From Enterococcus moraviensis ATCC BAA-383 (lineage in GTDB: Bacteria; Bacillota; Bacilli; Lactobacillales; Enterococcaceae): DNA of 64,000 bases. Location of the stretch: the NCBI RefSeq assembly GCF_000407445.1, contig NZ_ASWB01000001.1, forward strand, positions 124,001 to 188,000. Reading direction: 5' to 3'. The translations under genes and the position numbers were made by a program. Below, one piece after another: positions 8,661 to 17,416 of the stretch. The number at the start of each line of letters is the position of its first letter. The stretch's first letter is position 1. The notes beneath the pieces were generated by a model. The model was not told the DNA's origin, made no database searches, and saw nothing but the letters and a program-made list of their open reading frames with translations.

Positions 8661-10994
8661 TCAGTCAGAAGATGTTCGTCTTCTGACTGTATTAACTGGT
8701 TCAGGTGGAGCAGAGGAAGGTTCCACCGGTTGATCGCTACTTGCAGGTGGATCAGTAGGTGCGGATGATATAGGTGGTTCAGATTGTTGAGTAGATGTAA
8801 CGGGCGGTTCTTCACTTGATTGAGAGACAGGTGGCTCTGTTTGTGAAGAAGCAGTAGAACTAGTACTCGTTGATGAGTCTGAGCTCACTGGGCTTTCCCA
8901 GGATGAAGTACTTTCATAGCCAGTATTTGAAGGCAATAATTGTTCTTCATATGCGCCTTTAACATATAATTCACTTCCTGAACGTATCACAGAATCTGGC
9001 ATGAACCAATCATCATTTGAAACACCTTCAGAGAGATAAGTCATCATTTCTCTGTAGACATCAGAAGCAGTTCCCCAATATTCATACGGAATAGGGGTTA
9101 ATCGTTGTTTGTATCCAGTCCAAACGGAAACCGAATAATGAGGTGTATAACCAACGAAAGTACTATCAGGTGCGATACTAGACGACGCTGAGGCACCAAT
9201 TTTTGCAAGGTCTTCTTCAGTGTAGTTTGCTGTTCCGGTTTTACCAGCTTGAATCAAACCTGGAACGCCTGCATTAAAGGCAGTACCGCCTGTGATAACA
9301 TCTTTGAGCATATCCGTCATCATATACGCGGTAGAATCTTTCATCGCACGTTTACTTTCAGTTTCAGTAACATCTTCTGAACCGTCTTGATACACTATTT
9401 TATTCACGTAATAGGGTTTGTTATAAACACCCATATTTCCAAATGCGGCATAAGCTGCAGCCAATTTTAAGGAAGAAACGCCGTATTTATTTCCGTCTAA
9501 CTCACTGGTATTACTAGAAATTGCATTTGCTGCAACGATCTCTTTAAATTCAATGCCTAAATCTTTAAGGAAAGCAGCAGATTTATCACTTCCAACAGCA
9601 TCGAATGTCCGAATGGCTGTTGTGTTACGAGAATACATGATGGCCTTACGCATTGTGATAGCGCCATAGTATTGCATATCTGCATTTGTTACAGGAATAG
9701 TAGTTCCTTCATAAGTAGTCGGCTGATCCATCATGATACGACCAGTTGAATAGTTTAAGTTTTCAATAGCAGGACCATAATCTGCAATAGGTTTCATTGT
9801 AGAACCAACATCGCGATCTGTTTCTATTGCTGAGTTAGTACCAAGTTGTACATCGTCAGGAATATTCCGACCACCGATTTGAGCTTTGACTTGACCTGTT
9901 TTTACATCGATTACGGTTGAAGCAACTTGAAAATCAGGATCTGGGTATTCTACATACGTATCAGTATTGATAATGTCATAAAGACGTTTTTGCGCATTCA
10001 TGTCGAGATTGGTATGAATATCTAAACCATCTGTGTACGGATTTTTACCCATACTTTCTACTTCAGCAATAACTTCTCTAATATAGTTATCAACGATTTT
10101 ACGGTTTTCATTTGATTGTTTTAAAGGTTGTAAACCATCATCGATAGGAGTCGCTTTAGCCTCTTCATATTCTTTTTGAGTGATTTTCTCATTTTCTTTC
10201 ATTGTAAACAAAACAACGTCACGTCGTTCTTTAGCCACATCGGGCTTCAGATAAGGATCATAATCATTAGGCGCTTGAGGCATTCCAGCCAGTAATGCTG
10301 TTTGAGGAAGACTTAGCTCAGATAATGGTTTTCCAAAGTAGGATTGAGCGGCTGTTTCCATTCCATACAGGCCATTGGCCATATAAACTTTATTGATGTA
10401 ATACGTCAAAATCTCTTCTTTTGATTTTTCCTTCTCTAACTGTATCGCAAGCCAGGCTTCCTGAGCTTTTCGTTTAAGGTTTTGATCTTTTTCTTGTGTA
10501 GAGAAATAAGAAAGCTTGATCAATTGCTGTGTTAGTGTACTACCACCTTGAAGGCCGCCTGTTTTAAAATTTGAGAATGCAGAACCCAATATCCGAATTG
10601 GATCTACACCACTATGCTTGTAAAAACGTTTATCTTCTACCGAAACAACTGCATCTTTGAGCAGTTGGGGAACATCTGTTGGCTTGATCATTTCACGTTT
10701 TTCAGCACCGAGTTCTTCAAAAACTTCATTGTTAGCATCATATAATTTTGAAGAAACAGTGGCACTTAGTTTATCGTCTTCTAGTTTTGGTGCATCTTTA
10801 GCATACGACCAAAAAAGACCTAAACCAGCTAAAAGACCTAAGATTCCAAGGAGAACTAATCCAAGAAAGATTTTTAGAAGGATTCTTTTTTTCTTTGGTT
10901 TTTTACCGCCATTTGTCGATAGATTTCCAGTGTTGCTAGATGCAGGGGTATGCCCATGTCTTGCAGCACGTGAACTTATTTCATCAGTTGTCAT
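8661..10994 (-). CDS. pbp1A: class A penicillin-binding protein PBP1A (bifunctional transglycosylase/transpeptidase)
   Basis: The order is a short cytoplasmic tail, one membrane helix (about residues 40-65), a GT51 glycosyltransferase domain ('VSVEDKRFYKHSGVD', 'GGSTLTQQLIK') and a transpeptidase domain. The transpeptidase has the SxxK serine S398 ('GSTMKP'), an SxN ('YSRN') and KTG ('QAGKTGTAN'). A low-complexity Ser/Pro/Thr tail of about 90 residues ends the protein. The start at 10994 follows AAAGGAG and overlaps the recU stop by 11 nt, the usual recU-ponA arrangement. An in-frame codon at 11039 lacks a ribosome site. It builds septal and lateral peptidoglycan from lipid II. Confidence 0.95.
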   Translation of the reverse strand: MTTDEISSRAARHGHTPASSNTGNLSTNGGKKPKKKRILLKIFLGLVLLGILGLLAGLGLFWSYAKDAPKLEDDKLSATVSSKLYDANNEVFEELGAEKREMIKPTDVPQLLKDAVVSVEDKRFYKHSGVDPIRILGSAFSNFKTGGLQGGSTLTQQLIKLSYFSTQEKDQNLKRKAQEAWLAIQLEKEKSKEEILTYYINKVYMANGLYGMETAAQSYFGKPLSELSLPQTALLAGMPQAPNDYDPYLKPDVAKERRDVVLFTMKENEKITQKEYEEAKATPIDDGLQPLKQSNENRKIVDNYIREVIAEVESMGKNPYTDGLDIHTNLDMNAQKRLYDIINTDTYVEYPDPDFQVASTVIDVKTGQVKAQIGGRNIPDDVQLGTNSAIETDRDVGSTMKPIADYGPAIENLNYSTGRIMMDQPTTYEGTTIPVTNADMQYYGAITMRKAIMYSRNTTAIRTFDAVGSDKSAAFLKDLGIEFKEIVAANAISSNTSELDGNKYGVSSLKLAAAYAAFGNMGVYNKPYYVNKIVYQDGSEDVTETESKRAMKDSTAYMMTDMLKDVITGGTAFNAGVPGLIQAGKTGTANYTEEDLAKIGASASSSIAPDSTFVGYTPHYSVSVWTGYKQRLTPIPYEYWGTASDVYREMMTYLSEGVSNDDWFMPDSVIRSGSELYVKGAYEEQLLPSNTGYESTSSWESPVSSDSSTSTSSTASSQTEPPVSQSSEEPPVTSTQQSEPPISSAPTDPPASSDQPVEPSSAPPEPVNTVRRRTSSD

Positions 10995-11625
10995 TAATCG
11001 CAACTCCTTTGCTTGATTGAATATGTTGCCGGACTGCATCTAAGTAAGGGACTCTAGGTGCAATGCCGATTGAAATCTCTATTCCATTTTTTTCAATAGT
11101 AGATAAAGGCAACGATTTTTTTCCAGTATCTTTTTGTTCAGACCAATAGGTTACTAATTTCTCTCCACTAAAAAAGAAACATCTATTCAATGAAGAGAAC
11201 CACAATAGAACAAAGCAAATTCCTTTTTGGCCCAAACATTGCTGGATATGATCAATCTGGTGTTGATGAAAGTTTTTGAAAGGAAAAGAGGTTTTATTCT
11301 TCGTTTCCTTTGCTTCAAAATCCAGATAGTATCCATCGTAAACGCCGTTATAATCAGTAGTGGAGGCTTGTCTAAAGTAAGCTTCCTTGATGACGGCAGC
11401 GCTGCGGCTGGGATAATCAACTTTAACAATTTGGACGGGGGTAGGCTTTTTGTGAACGACTGCGATGTTACGGTCTAAGTAAAACGCATTACTTTTATTG
11501 ATTTCTTCTTCAAAATCCATTCCTCGTTTACCAAATTGAATTGATTTTTGGTTTTTTACTTGTTTTTTTGATTTAGGTGCTTCATGATTATTATAGGGAG
11601 TACCATTAGGATAATGAAAAGCCAT
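10984..11625 (-). CDS. recU: Holliday junction resolvase RecU
   Basis: The 213-residue protein begins MAFHYPNGTPY and contains the RecU nuclease region ('GYYLDFEAKETKNK', with Asp and the Glu-x-Lys motif) and the closing part 'VPYLDAVRQHI'. RecU cleaves Holliday junctions and works with RecA and RuvAB in repair and chromosome segregation. AGGAG 10 nt before ATG 11625 makes that a better start than the GTG three codons upstream. It is followed by the overlapping PBP1A gene. Confidence 0.95.
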   Translation of the reverse strand: MAFHYPNGTPYNNHEAPKSKKQVKNQKSIQFGKRGMDFEEEINKSNAFYLDRNIAVVHKKPTPVQIVKVDYPSRSAAVIKEAYFRQASTTDYNGVYDGYYLDFEAKETKNKTSFPFKNFHQHQIDHIQQCLGQKGICFVLLWFSSLNRCFFFSGEKLVTYWSEQKDTGKKSLPLSTIEKNGIEISIGIAPRVPYLDAVRQHIQSSKGVAINDN

Positions 11626-11686
11626 TTCTATCACACTCCTAGCAAATATTATAACAAAAAATCTTTATGAAAGAAAAGGAATGTCT

Positions 11687-12229
11687 ATGGAAAACGTAAA
11701 AACACTTTATGTGACTGGTTATAAAAGCTTTGAAATCGGGGCTTTTCAAGACAATGACCCTAAAATTACAGTTATTAAAAATGTATTAAAAAAGGAAATT
11801 ATGGGCTATTTGGACACTGGATTGGAGTGGGTTTTAGTTTCTGGCAATCTCGGAACAGAGATTTGGGCAGCCGAAGTTGTGGCTGAATTGAAAAATGATT
11901 ATCCGGAATTAAAACTAGGCATTATTTTTCCATTTAAGGATTTTGGCAGCAATTGGAACGAAAAAAATCGAGCCAACTTGGAAAAAATTGAACTTTTAGC
12001 AGATTTTGTAGATTCAGTGAGTCATCAACCTTATAAATCACCAGCACAATTAAAAATGCATACGCGATTTTTATTGGAACATTCTGGAGCAAGTTTACTC
12101 GTTTATGACAAAGAATATCCAGGAAAGACGGAGTATTTCCTAAAAGATGCCGAACTTTTTTCTGAGAAATTCCCTTATGAAATTCGGCTAATTACAATGG
12201 ATGATTTACAAAACTCGATGGAATCGTGA
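11687..12229 (+). CDS. ypsA: YpsA family (SLOG, DUF1273) protein
   Basis: The 180-residue protein has the SLOG/Rossmann-like pattern: 'LYVTGYKSFEIG' at the N-terminus, 'WVLVSGNLGTEIWAAEV' and 'LGIIFPFKDFG'. YpsA proteins are cytoplasmic, may bind nucleotides, and in Bacillus and Staphylococcus affect cell division. Location beside gpsB is conserved in Firmicutes. AAAAGGA at 11674-11680 gives good spacing only to ATG 11687. The frame opens two codons earlier at 11681. It diverges from recU with a very short shared upstream region. Confidence 0.9.
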   Translation: MENVKTLYVTGYKSFEIGAFQDNDPKITVIKNVLKKEIMGYLDTGLEWVLVSGNLGTEIWAAEVVAELKNDYPELKLGIIFPFKDFGSNWNEKNRANLEKIELLADFVDSVSHQPYKSPAQLKMHTRFLLEHSGASLLVYDKEYPGKTEYFLKDAELFSEKFPYEIRLITMDDLQNSMES

Positions 12230-12237
12230 GAATCTGT

Positions 12238-12266
12238 TTGATTTTCTGACGATTTTCCTATACAAT
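12238..12266 (+). promoter_or_regulatory. gpsB promoter
   Basis: TTGATT (12238-12243) and TACAAT (12261-12266) are separated by 17 bp, just after the ypsA stop. Confidence 0.55.
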
Positions 12267-12322
12267 AATGCTGTTGAACTATGAACTTTTATCCTAATCA
12301 AAGAAAATAATGAGGTGTAAAT

Positions 12323-12754
12323 ATGGCAAATTTAGTATACAGTCCAAAAGATATTTTACAAAAAGAATTTAAAACGAAAATGCGTGGCTATGACCCAGTT
12401 GAAGTTGATGAATTTTTAGACAACGTAATTAAAGATTATGAAGCTTATAACAAAGAACTTTTGACGCTTCAAGAAGAAAACAACCGTTTATTAGCGAAGA
12501 TCGATCAAGCTTCTAAAGTACAACAAGCAATGCCATCACGTGGCACACAAGAAATGCCTAAGAGTGCTGCCGTGACAAACTTTGATATTCTAAAACGTTT
12601 ATCTAATTTAGAGCGTGAAGTATTTGGCAAAAAATTAGATGATACTCCAGCATCAAACCCTATTTCAGGTATGAGTCACTCTAATTCATATGAAAGCAGT
12701 CTACATAATCCATATGAACGTGAGATCGATCATTCAGAAACACGCCAATTTTAA
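12323..12754 (+). CDS. gpsB: cell division regulator GpsB (DivIVA-like)
   Basis: The N-terminal DivIVA/GpsB lipid- and PBP-binding region is clear ('[20 protein letters not shown]', '[16 protein letters not shown]') and leads into a coiled coil (about residues 35-70). A disordered linker and a C-terminal segment ('[19 protein letters not shown]') that forms the trimeric tail follow. Beyond it the tail is longer than in B. subtilis (143 versus about 98 residues), as is usual in enterococci. GpsB docks class A PBPs such as PBP1A at the division site. The PBP1A gene lies 1.3 kb away. Confidence 0.95.
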   Translation: MANLVYSPKDILQKEFKTKMRGYDPVEVDEFLDNVIKDYEAYNKELLTLQEENNRLLAKIDQASKVQQAMPSRGTQEMPKSAAVTNFDILKRLSNLEREVFGKKLDDTPASNPISGMSHSNSYESSLHNPYEREIDHSETRQF

Positions 12755-12769
12755 TTGATTCAATGAAAT

Positions 12770-13160
12770 ATTTGTAATTTTCGGGTGATCGCGGTTTGAA
12801 TTTATTCAGGCTGAGGAAAGTCCATGCTCGCACAAGCTGAGATGCTTGTAGTGTTCGTGCTTAGCGAAATCATAAGCTAAGGTATTCTAGCAATAGAATA
12901 ACGGCAGGAAAAATGACTAAGGTCTAGGCTATGTCAAAGTACCCTTGAAAGTGCCACAGTGACGAAGCAATTTTGGAAACGGAATTGGTGGAACGCGGTA
13001 AACCCCTCGAGCGAGCAACCCAAACTATGGTAGGGGCGCTCTTCTAAAGGAAATGAACGAGTAGAAGAGGCAGAATTATTTCTGCAGATAGATGATGACC
13101 GTCGAATGTTTTCTCCTGAGAAGCATTTGATACAGAACATGGCTTACAGAAAATTACAGT
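12770..13160 (+). ncRNA. rnpB: RNase P RNA, Bacillus (B) type
   Basis: Conserved blocks appear in order: 'GAGGAAAGTCCATGCTCGCAC', 'GTGTTCGTGCTTAGCGAA', 'AACGGCAGGAAAAA', 'GAAAGTGCCACAGTGACGAA', 'GGTGGAACGCGGTAAACCCC' and, near the end, 'ATGGCTTACAG'. The closing helix P1 forms from about 12772-12780 with 13150-13158, which sets the ends to within a few bases. RNase P RNA is the catalytic subunit that matures tRNA 5' ends. The gene follows gpsB, as in many Firmicutes. Confidence 0.97.
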
Positions 13161-13172
13161 TATTCAGGATGA

Positions 13173-13203
13173 CCTTCCAACTTTGTTGTGAAGGCTTTTT
13201 TTA
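13173..13203 (+). terminator. rnpB terminator
   Basis: CCTTCCAAC pairs with GTTGTGAAGG, with one bulged T, followed by seven or more Ts. Confidence 0.75.
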
Positions 13204-13284
13204 AAGTAAGAGATAAATTAGTTTTATATTTAGATAAAGAATCAATATGTTCTTATTACAATAACAAGGACAAGAGGAGATATA

Positions 13285-14448
13285 ATGACAAACGAAAAAA
13301 CATTTAAACTTGTTGCAACAGCAGCCAGTGGACTAGAAGCTTTAGTTGGCAAAGAATTAAGAGATTTAGGAATTCCATGTGAAGTAGAGAATGGAAAAGC
13401 TTTGTTTGAAGGGACAATGGAAACAATCGCTACAGCCAATTTATGGTTACGTACAGCAGATCGAATCAAAATCATCGTAGGAGAATTTGATGCATTTAGT
13501 TTTGATGAATTATTCGAGAAAGTCAAAGCGTTGCCGTGGGAAGACTATTTACCAATGGATGCTGAATTTCCTGTAGCTGGAAAATCAATTAAGTCCAAAT
13601 TGTATAGCACTCCTGATTGTCAATCAATCACTAAAAAGGCGATCGTTAATCGATTAAGAGAAGTGTATCATCGTCCAGCAACTGTGCCTTTAGCTGAAAC
13701 AGGCGCATTCTTCCAATTAGAAGTTGCATTGTTAAAAGACCATGTGACCTTGACGATTGATACAACAGGTCCAAGTTTATTTAAACGTGGGTATCGTATA
13801 GAAAAAGGTGGAGCACCTTTAAAAGAAAATATGGCAGCAGCTTTAGTGGCATTAACGAATTGGCGTAAAGACCGTCCGTTTTATGATCCCGTTTGCGGGT
13901 CAGGTACGATCTGTATTGAAGCAGCGCTGATTGGACATAATATTGCTCCTGGATTCAATCGTGAGTTTGTTTGTGAAACATGGGATTGGTTTGATTCAGC
14001 AGTATTTGAGAAGGTTCGAAAAGAAGCCGATGAAAAAGCAGATTATGATATTGAACTAGATATTACTGGTTCAGATATCAATGGTAAGATGATCGAGATT
14101 GCCAAAGCGAATGCAGAAGAAATTGGATTAGGCGGTTCGATCACATTCAAACAATTAGCAGTGCATGATTTTACAACAGAAAAAGAATATGGTGTAATGG
14201 TCGCAAATCCACCTTACGGAGAACGTTTAGGGGAAGAAGAGTCCGTTCGTAAATTATATAAAGAAATGGGAGAAGTATTCCGTCCTTTAAAAACATGGAG
14301 CAAATATATTTTAACGAGTGACTTAACTTTTGAGCAATACTACGGAGCGCGAGCTACTAAAAAACGTAAGCTTTACAATGGGGCTTTAAGAACTGATTTA
14401 TTCCAATATTGGGGCGAAAGACCACCGAGAAAACCAAGAGAAGAGTAG
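13285..14448 (+). CDS. class I SAM-dependent rRNA methyltransferase (RlmL N-terminal/YpsC type)
   Basis: The 387-residue protein has an N-terminal ferredoxin-like/THUMP RNA-binding region (about 1-160) and a Rossmann methyltransferase domain. 'FYDPVCGSGTICIEAAL' forms the SAM site, 'ITGSDINGKMIEIAKANA' the acidic loop, and 'VANPPYGERLG' the NPPY catalytic motif for N2-guanine methylation. Relatives methylate a guanine in 23S rRNA (m2G2445 for E. coli RlmL). It lies downstream of rnpB in the common ypsC position. The M32 carboxypeptidase gene starts 11 nt after its stop. Confidence 0.92.
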   Translation: MTNEKTFKLVATAASGLEALVGKELRDLGIPCEVENGKALFEGTMETIATANLWLRTADRIKIIVGEFDAFSFDELFEKVKALPWEDYLPMDAEFPVAGKSIKSKLYSTPDCQSITKKAIVNRLREVYHRPATVPLAETGAFFQLEVALLKDHVTLTIDTTGPSLFKRGYRIEKGGAPLKENMAAALVALTNWRKDRPFYDPVCGSGTICIEAALIGHNIAPGFNREFVCETWDWFDSAVFEKVRKEADEKADYDIELDITGSDINGKMIEIAKANAEEIGLGGSITFKQLAVHDFTTEKEYGVMVANPPYGERLGEEESVRKLYKEMGEVFRPLKTWSKYILTSDLTFEQYYGARATKKRKLYNGALRTDLFQYWGERPPRKPREE

Positions 14449-14459
14449 GTGAGGGAAAT

Positions 14460-15959
14460 ATGAAAGAACAAGAATTTCTACAAGAAATTAAAGAAATCGA
14501 ATTATTAAATGAAGCCCTAGCTTTATTAGAGTGGGACAGCCAAACAGGTATGCCAGAAGCCAGTAGCGAGTTCAGAGGAGAAACTGTAGGGTATTTGTCA
14601 GGAATATCATTTGAACGCAGTGTAGGCCCTAAAATTCAAGAAGCATTGACTTATTTTGAGACACATCAAGATGAATTATCTGAACTTGGCTTATCTGTTT
14701 ATAAAAAGACGAAAGAAAACTATGAATTGAATCATAGTATCCCTGCTGAACGTATGCAGGCTTATAATATTGCACTAACTAATGCACATGCAGCTTGGTT
14801 AAAAGCAAGAAAAGCAAAAGATTTTGCTGAAATGAAAAATGAAATCCAAACGCTGATTGCATTTTTAAAGGAATTCATTCCCTATTGGAAGAAAGATGAA
14901 ACGACAAATTATGATGTCCTATTAAATCAATATGAACCCGGCTTAACCGTTGAAAAGTTAGATGAAATTTTTGCGCAAGTTAAAACAGGAATTATGGAGA
15001 TCAGAGCAACAATAGCTGAAAAAGGGACTGTTCCACGTACAGACTTTTTGTCTCGACGTGTAACGAAAGAGCAACAAAGAACCTTTGTAATGGGAGTTGC
15101 ACAACAACTTGGTTATGATTTTACTCGTGGGCGTTTAGATGATACAGTTCATCCATTTATGCTCGATTTAAATCGCAATGATGCACGAATCACAACGCGA
15201 TGGGATGAAACCAATTTTTCTATGGCTACTTTTGGTGTTATTCATGAAGCAGGGCATGGAATCTATGAACAAAGTATCGATCCTAAATATGATCATACAC
15301 CACTTTCAACAGGTGCTTCGATGGGAATCCATGAATCTCAATCGCTGTTTAACGAAATTATTATAGGAAGTAACAAACAGTTTTGGGAAAAACAATTTCC
15401 TTTTTTCAAAGAATGCACTGCAGGGGCATTTGACGATATCGATTTTGAAACGTTTTATGATTCTTTAAAAGAAACCAAGGCGAGTTTAGTTCGAATCGAA
15501 GCAGATAGTTTAACTTATCCGCTCCATATCATCATTCGTTATGAGATTGAGAAAATGATTTTCAACGAGAATGTTTCAATTGATGAACTTTCGCAAATTT
15601 GGAATGATAAATATGAAGAGTATTTAGGTATTCGTCCTGAGAATGATTTAGAAGGCATCGTACAAGACGTTCACTGGTCTGGTGGTAGTTTTGGTTATTT
15701 CCCATCATATGCGTTAGGGTATATGTATGCTGCACAATTACGTCATGCTATGGGTAAGGAAATCGATGTAGATACTATTTTAGCAAGTGATGATTATTCT
15801 CCAATCAAAAATTGGTTGACAGAACATATTCATCAATATGGCGCTTCAAGAAAACCAAATCAATTGATTTTAGATGCAACGGGGGAAGCTTTAAACCCTC
15901 AGTATTTGATCGACTATATGAAGTCGATTTATTATGACGTATATAAAATCAACGAATAA
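14460..15959 (+). CDS. M32 family metallocarboxypeptidase (Taq carboxypeptidase type)
   Basis: This 499-residue zinc or cobalt carboxypeptidase has the HExxH motif H262-E263-x-x-H266 ('VIHEAGHGIYEQ') and the M32 signatures 'HESQSLFNE' and 'IRPENDLEGIVQDVHWSGG'. It removes C-terminal amino acids from peptides in the cytoplasm. AGGTGAGGG upstream selects ATG 14460. The frame extends 17 codons further 5' into the methyltransferase gene without a ribosome site. Confidence 0.95.
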   Translation: MKEQEFLQEIKEIELLNEALALLEWDSQTGMPEASSEFRGETVGYLSGISFERSVGPKIQEALTYFETHQDELSELGLSVYKKTKENYELNHSIPAERMQAYNIALTNAHAAWLKARKAKDFAEMKNEIQTLIAFLKEFIPYWKKDETTNYDVLLNQYEPGLTVEKLDEIFAQVKTGIMEIRATIAEKGTVPRTDFLSRRVTKEQQRTFVMGVAQQLGYDFTRGRLDDTVHPFMLDLNRNDARITTRWDETNFSMATFGVIHEAGHGIYEQSIDPKYDHTPLSTGASMGIHESQSLFNEIIIGSNKQFWEKQFPFFKECTAGAFDDIDFETFYDSLKETKASLVRIEADSLTYPLHIIIRYEIEKMIFNENVSIDELSQIWNDKYEEYLGIRPENDLEGIVQDVHWSGGSFGYFPSYALGYMYAAQLRHAMGKEIDVDTILASDDYSPIKNWLTEHIHQYGASRKPNQLILDATGEALNPQYLIDYMKSIYYDVYKINE

Positions 15960-15994
15960 CAAGTTTATTTAGCAACAGAAATGAGGGAGCAGTT

Positions 15995-16711
15995 ATGTTA
16001 TCAATCAATGAATACCTAAATGCTGGTGAAACAACTGTCTCCAATTTAGTAATCGAAAATTATCAAAAAATTGGGTTGACGGATGAAGAATTTTTATTTT
16101 GGTTGCAGTTGTTTCGATCACAAGCTAAAGGCGATTTATTCCCTGATTTAGCAGCAATTAGTCTAATTATGGGGAAACCAATCGATGTTATTTATAAGCT
16201 GTTGAATCAACTTGTTTCACGAGGCTTTTTGATTATTCAAACAAAGCAAAATGAACAAGGCCAGATGATGGATACTTATGACCTATTGCCTATTTTTGAA
16301 AAAATATCCTTACTAAAACAAAAACAGACAGAACAAAAACAAGAACAATCATCGGAAGAAACAATTAAGCAACTTTATCAAGGGTTTGAAAAAGAGTTCG
16401 GTCGTCAATTATCACCGATTGAACTAGAAATGATCGGACAATGGCTGGAGACAGACCATTATCAACCAGAACTTATTCGACTGGCGTTAAGAGAAGCCGT
16501 TTTGAATCAAGCGTATAGCTTAAAATATATTGATAGAATCTTGCTTGCTTGGGAACGAAAAAACATTACAACAAAAGAGCAAGTGGCCGAAGATCAAAAA
16601 CGTAGAAAACAAGCGTTGATCCAAAAAGAGATCGAACAACAAGGTACGCAAAATGAGCCGATTCCTAAAGTCACGCTACACAATTGGCTTAATCCTGAAG
16701 ATAGCGAATAG
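15995..16711 (+). CDS. dnaD: DnaD-domain primosome-type protein
   Basis: The 238-residue protein has the DnaD N-terminal winged-helix region (DDBH1, about 1-110), a Gln-rich linker with a run of KQKQTEQKQEQ near 108-118, and the DDBH2 domain (about 122-195, 'YQGFEKEFGRQLSPIELEMI' and 'YSLKYIDRILLAWERKNI'). DnaD helps load the replicative helicase with DnaB and DnaI. The position directly upstream of nth, 11 nt away, is the conserved Firmicute dnaD-nth arrangement. Confidence 0.92.
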   Translation: MLSINEYLNAGETTVSNLVIENYQKIGLTDEEFLFWLQLFRSQAKGDLFPDLAAISLIMGKPIDVIYKLLNQLVSRGFLIIQTKQNEQGQMMDTYDLLPIFEKISLLKQKQTEQKQEQSSEETIKQLYQGFEKEFGRQLSPIELEMIGQWLETDHYQPELIRLALREAVLNQAYSLKYIDRILLAWERKNITTKEQVAEDQKRRKQALIQKEIEQQGTQNEPIPKVTLHNWLNPEDSE

Positions 16712-16722
16712 GAGGTAGGTCA

Positions 16723-17370
16723 ATGCTTTCCAAGGAAAAAACAATGGAAGCAATAGAAATCATGTATGACATGTTCCCAGAAGCGGAATGTGAACTCAAA
16801 CATAGCAGTCCTTTTCAGTTGCTAATTGCTGTTATTTTAAGCGCACAAGCAACAGATGTTTCTGTAAATAAGGCAACGCCCGAATTATTTGCGGCCTATC
16901 CGACGCCTGAACTATTAGCGAAGGCTCCTTTAGAGGACATTATCCAAAAAATCAAGACAATTGGATTATATCGCAATAAGGCGAAGAATATTAAAGCTTG
17001 CGCTGCTCAATTATTAGAGCAGTTCGATGGAAAAGTCCCTGAAACACGTGAAGAACTTGTTTCTTTACCTGGTGTTGGACGAAAAACAGCGAATGTAGTA
17101 ATGGGTGATGCCTTTGGTGAGCCTGCTATTGCAGTAGATACACATGTTGAACGCGTATCAAAACGGTTACGTATCTGCAAATTAGATGCGAACGTAATGG
17201 AAGTTGAACAAACGTTGATGAGAAAAATCCCTAAAGAATTATGGGTGAAAACCCATCATACGATGATTTTCTTTGGGCGTTATCATTGTTTAGCACGAAG
17301 TCCTAAATGCGATATTTGTCCGCTGCTTTATATGTGCCAAGAGGGGAAATCTCGTATCGTTAAAAAATAA
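16723..17370 (+). CDS. nth: endonuclease III (DNA glycosylase/AP lyase)
   Basis: The 215-residue enzyme has the helix-hairpin-helix 'LPGVGRKTANVV' with catalytic Lys121, the catalytic Asp139 in 'AVDTHVERVSKR', and a C-terminal 4Fe-4S cluster motif C-x6-C-x2-C-x5-C ('CLARSPKCDICPLLYMC'). It removes oxidised pyrimidines in base-excision repair. It is the last gene of the dnaD-nth pair and ends at a bidirectional terminator. Confidence 0.97.
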   Translation: MLSKEKTMEAIEIMYDMFPEAECELKHSSPFQLLIAVILSAQATDVSVNKATPELFAAYPTPELLAKAPLEDIIQKIKTIGLYRNKAKNIKACAAQLLEQFDGKVPETREELVSLPGVGRKTANVVMGDAFGEPAIAVDTHVERVSKRLRICKLDANVMEVEQTLMRKIPKELWVKTHHTMIFFGRYHCLARSPKCDICPLLYMCQEGKSRIVKK

Positions 17371-17412
17371 AAAAGTAATGTGAACACACTTTCGTTCACA
17401 TTACTTTTTTTG
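17369..17412. terminator. Bidirectional terminator between nth and the GDPD gene
   Basis: AAAAAGTAATGTGAAC pairs with GTTCACATTACTTTTT (17394-17409) around a short loop, with T-runs on both strands. Confidence 0.85.
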
Positions 17413-17416
17413 TTTT

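Noticed and set aside
10657-11016. 119-codon plus-strand frame opposite the N-terminus of PBP1A
   Set aside because: It mirrors the low-complexity basic region and membrane helix of PBP1A, and no ribosome site is present.
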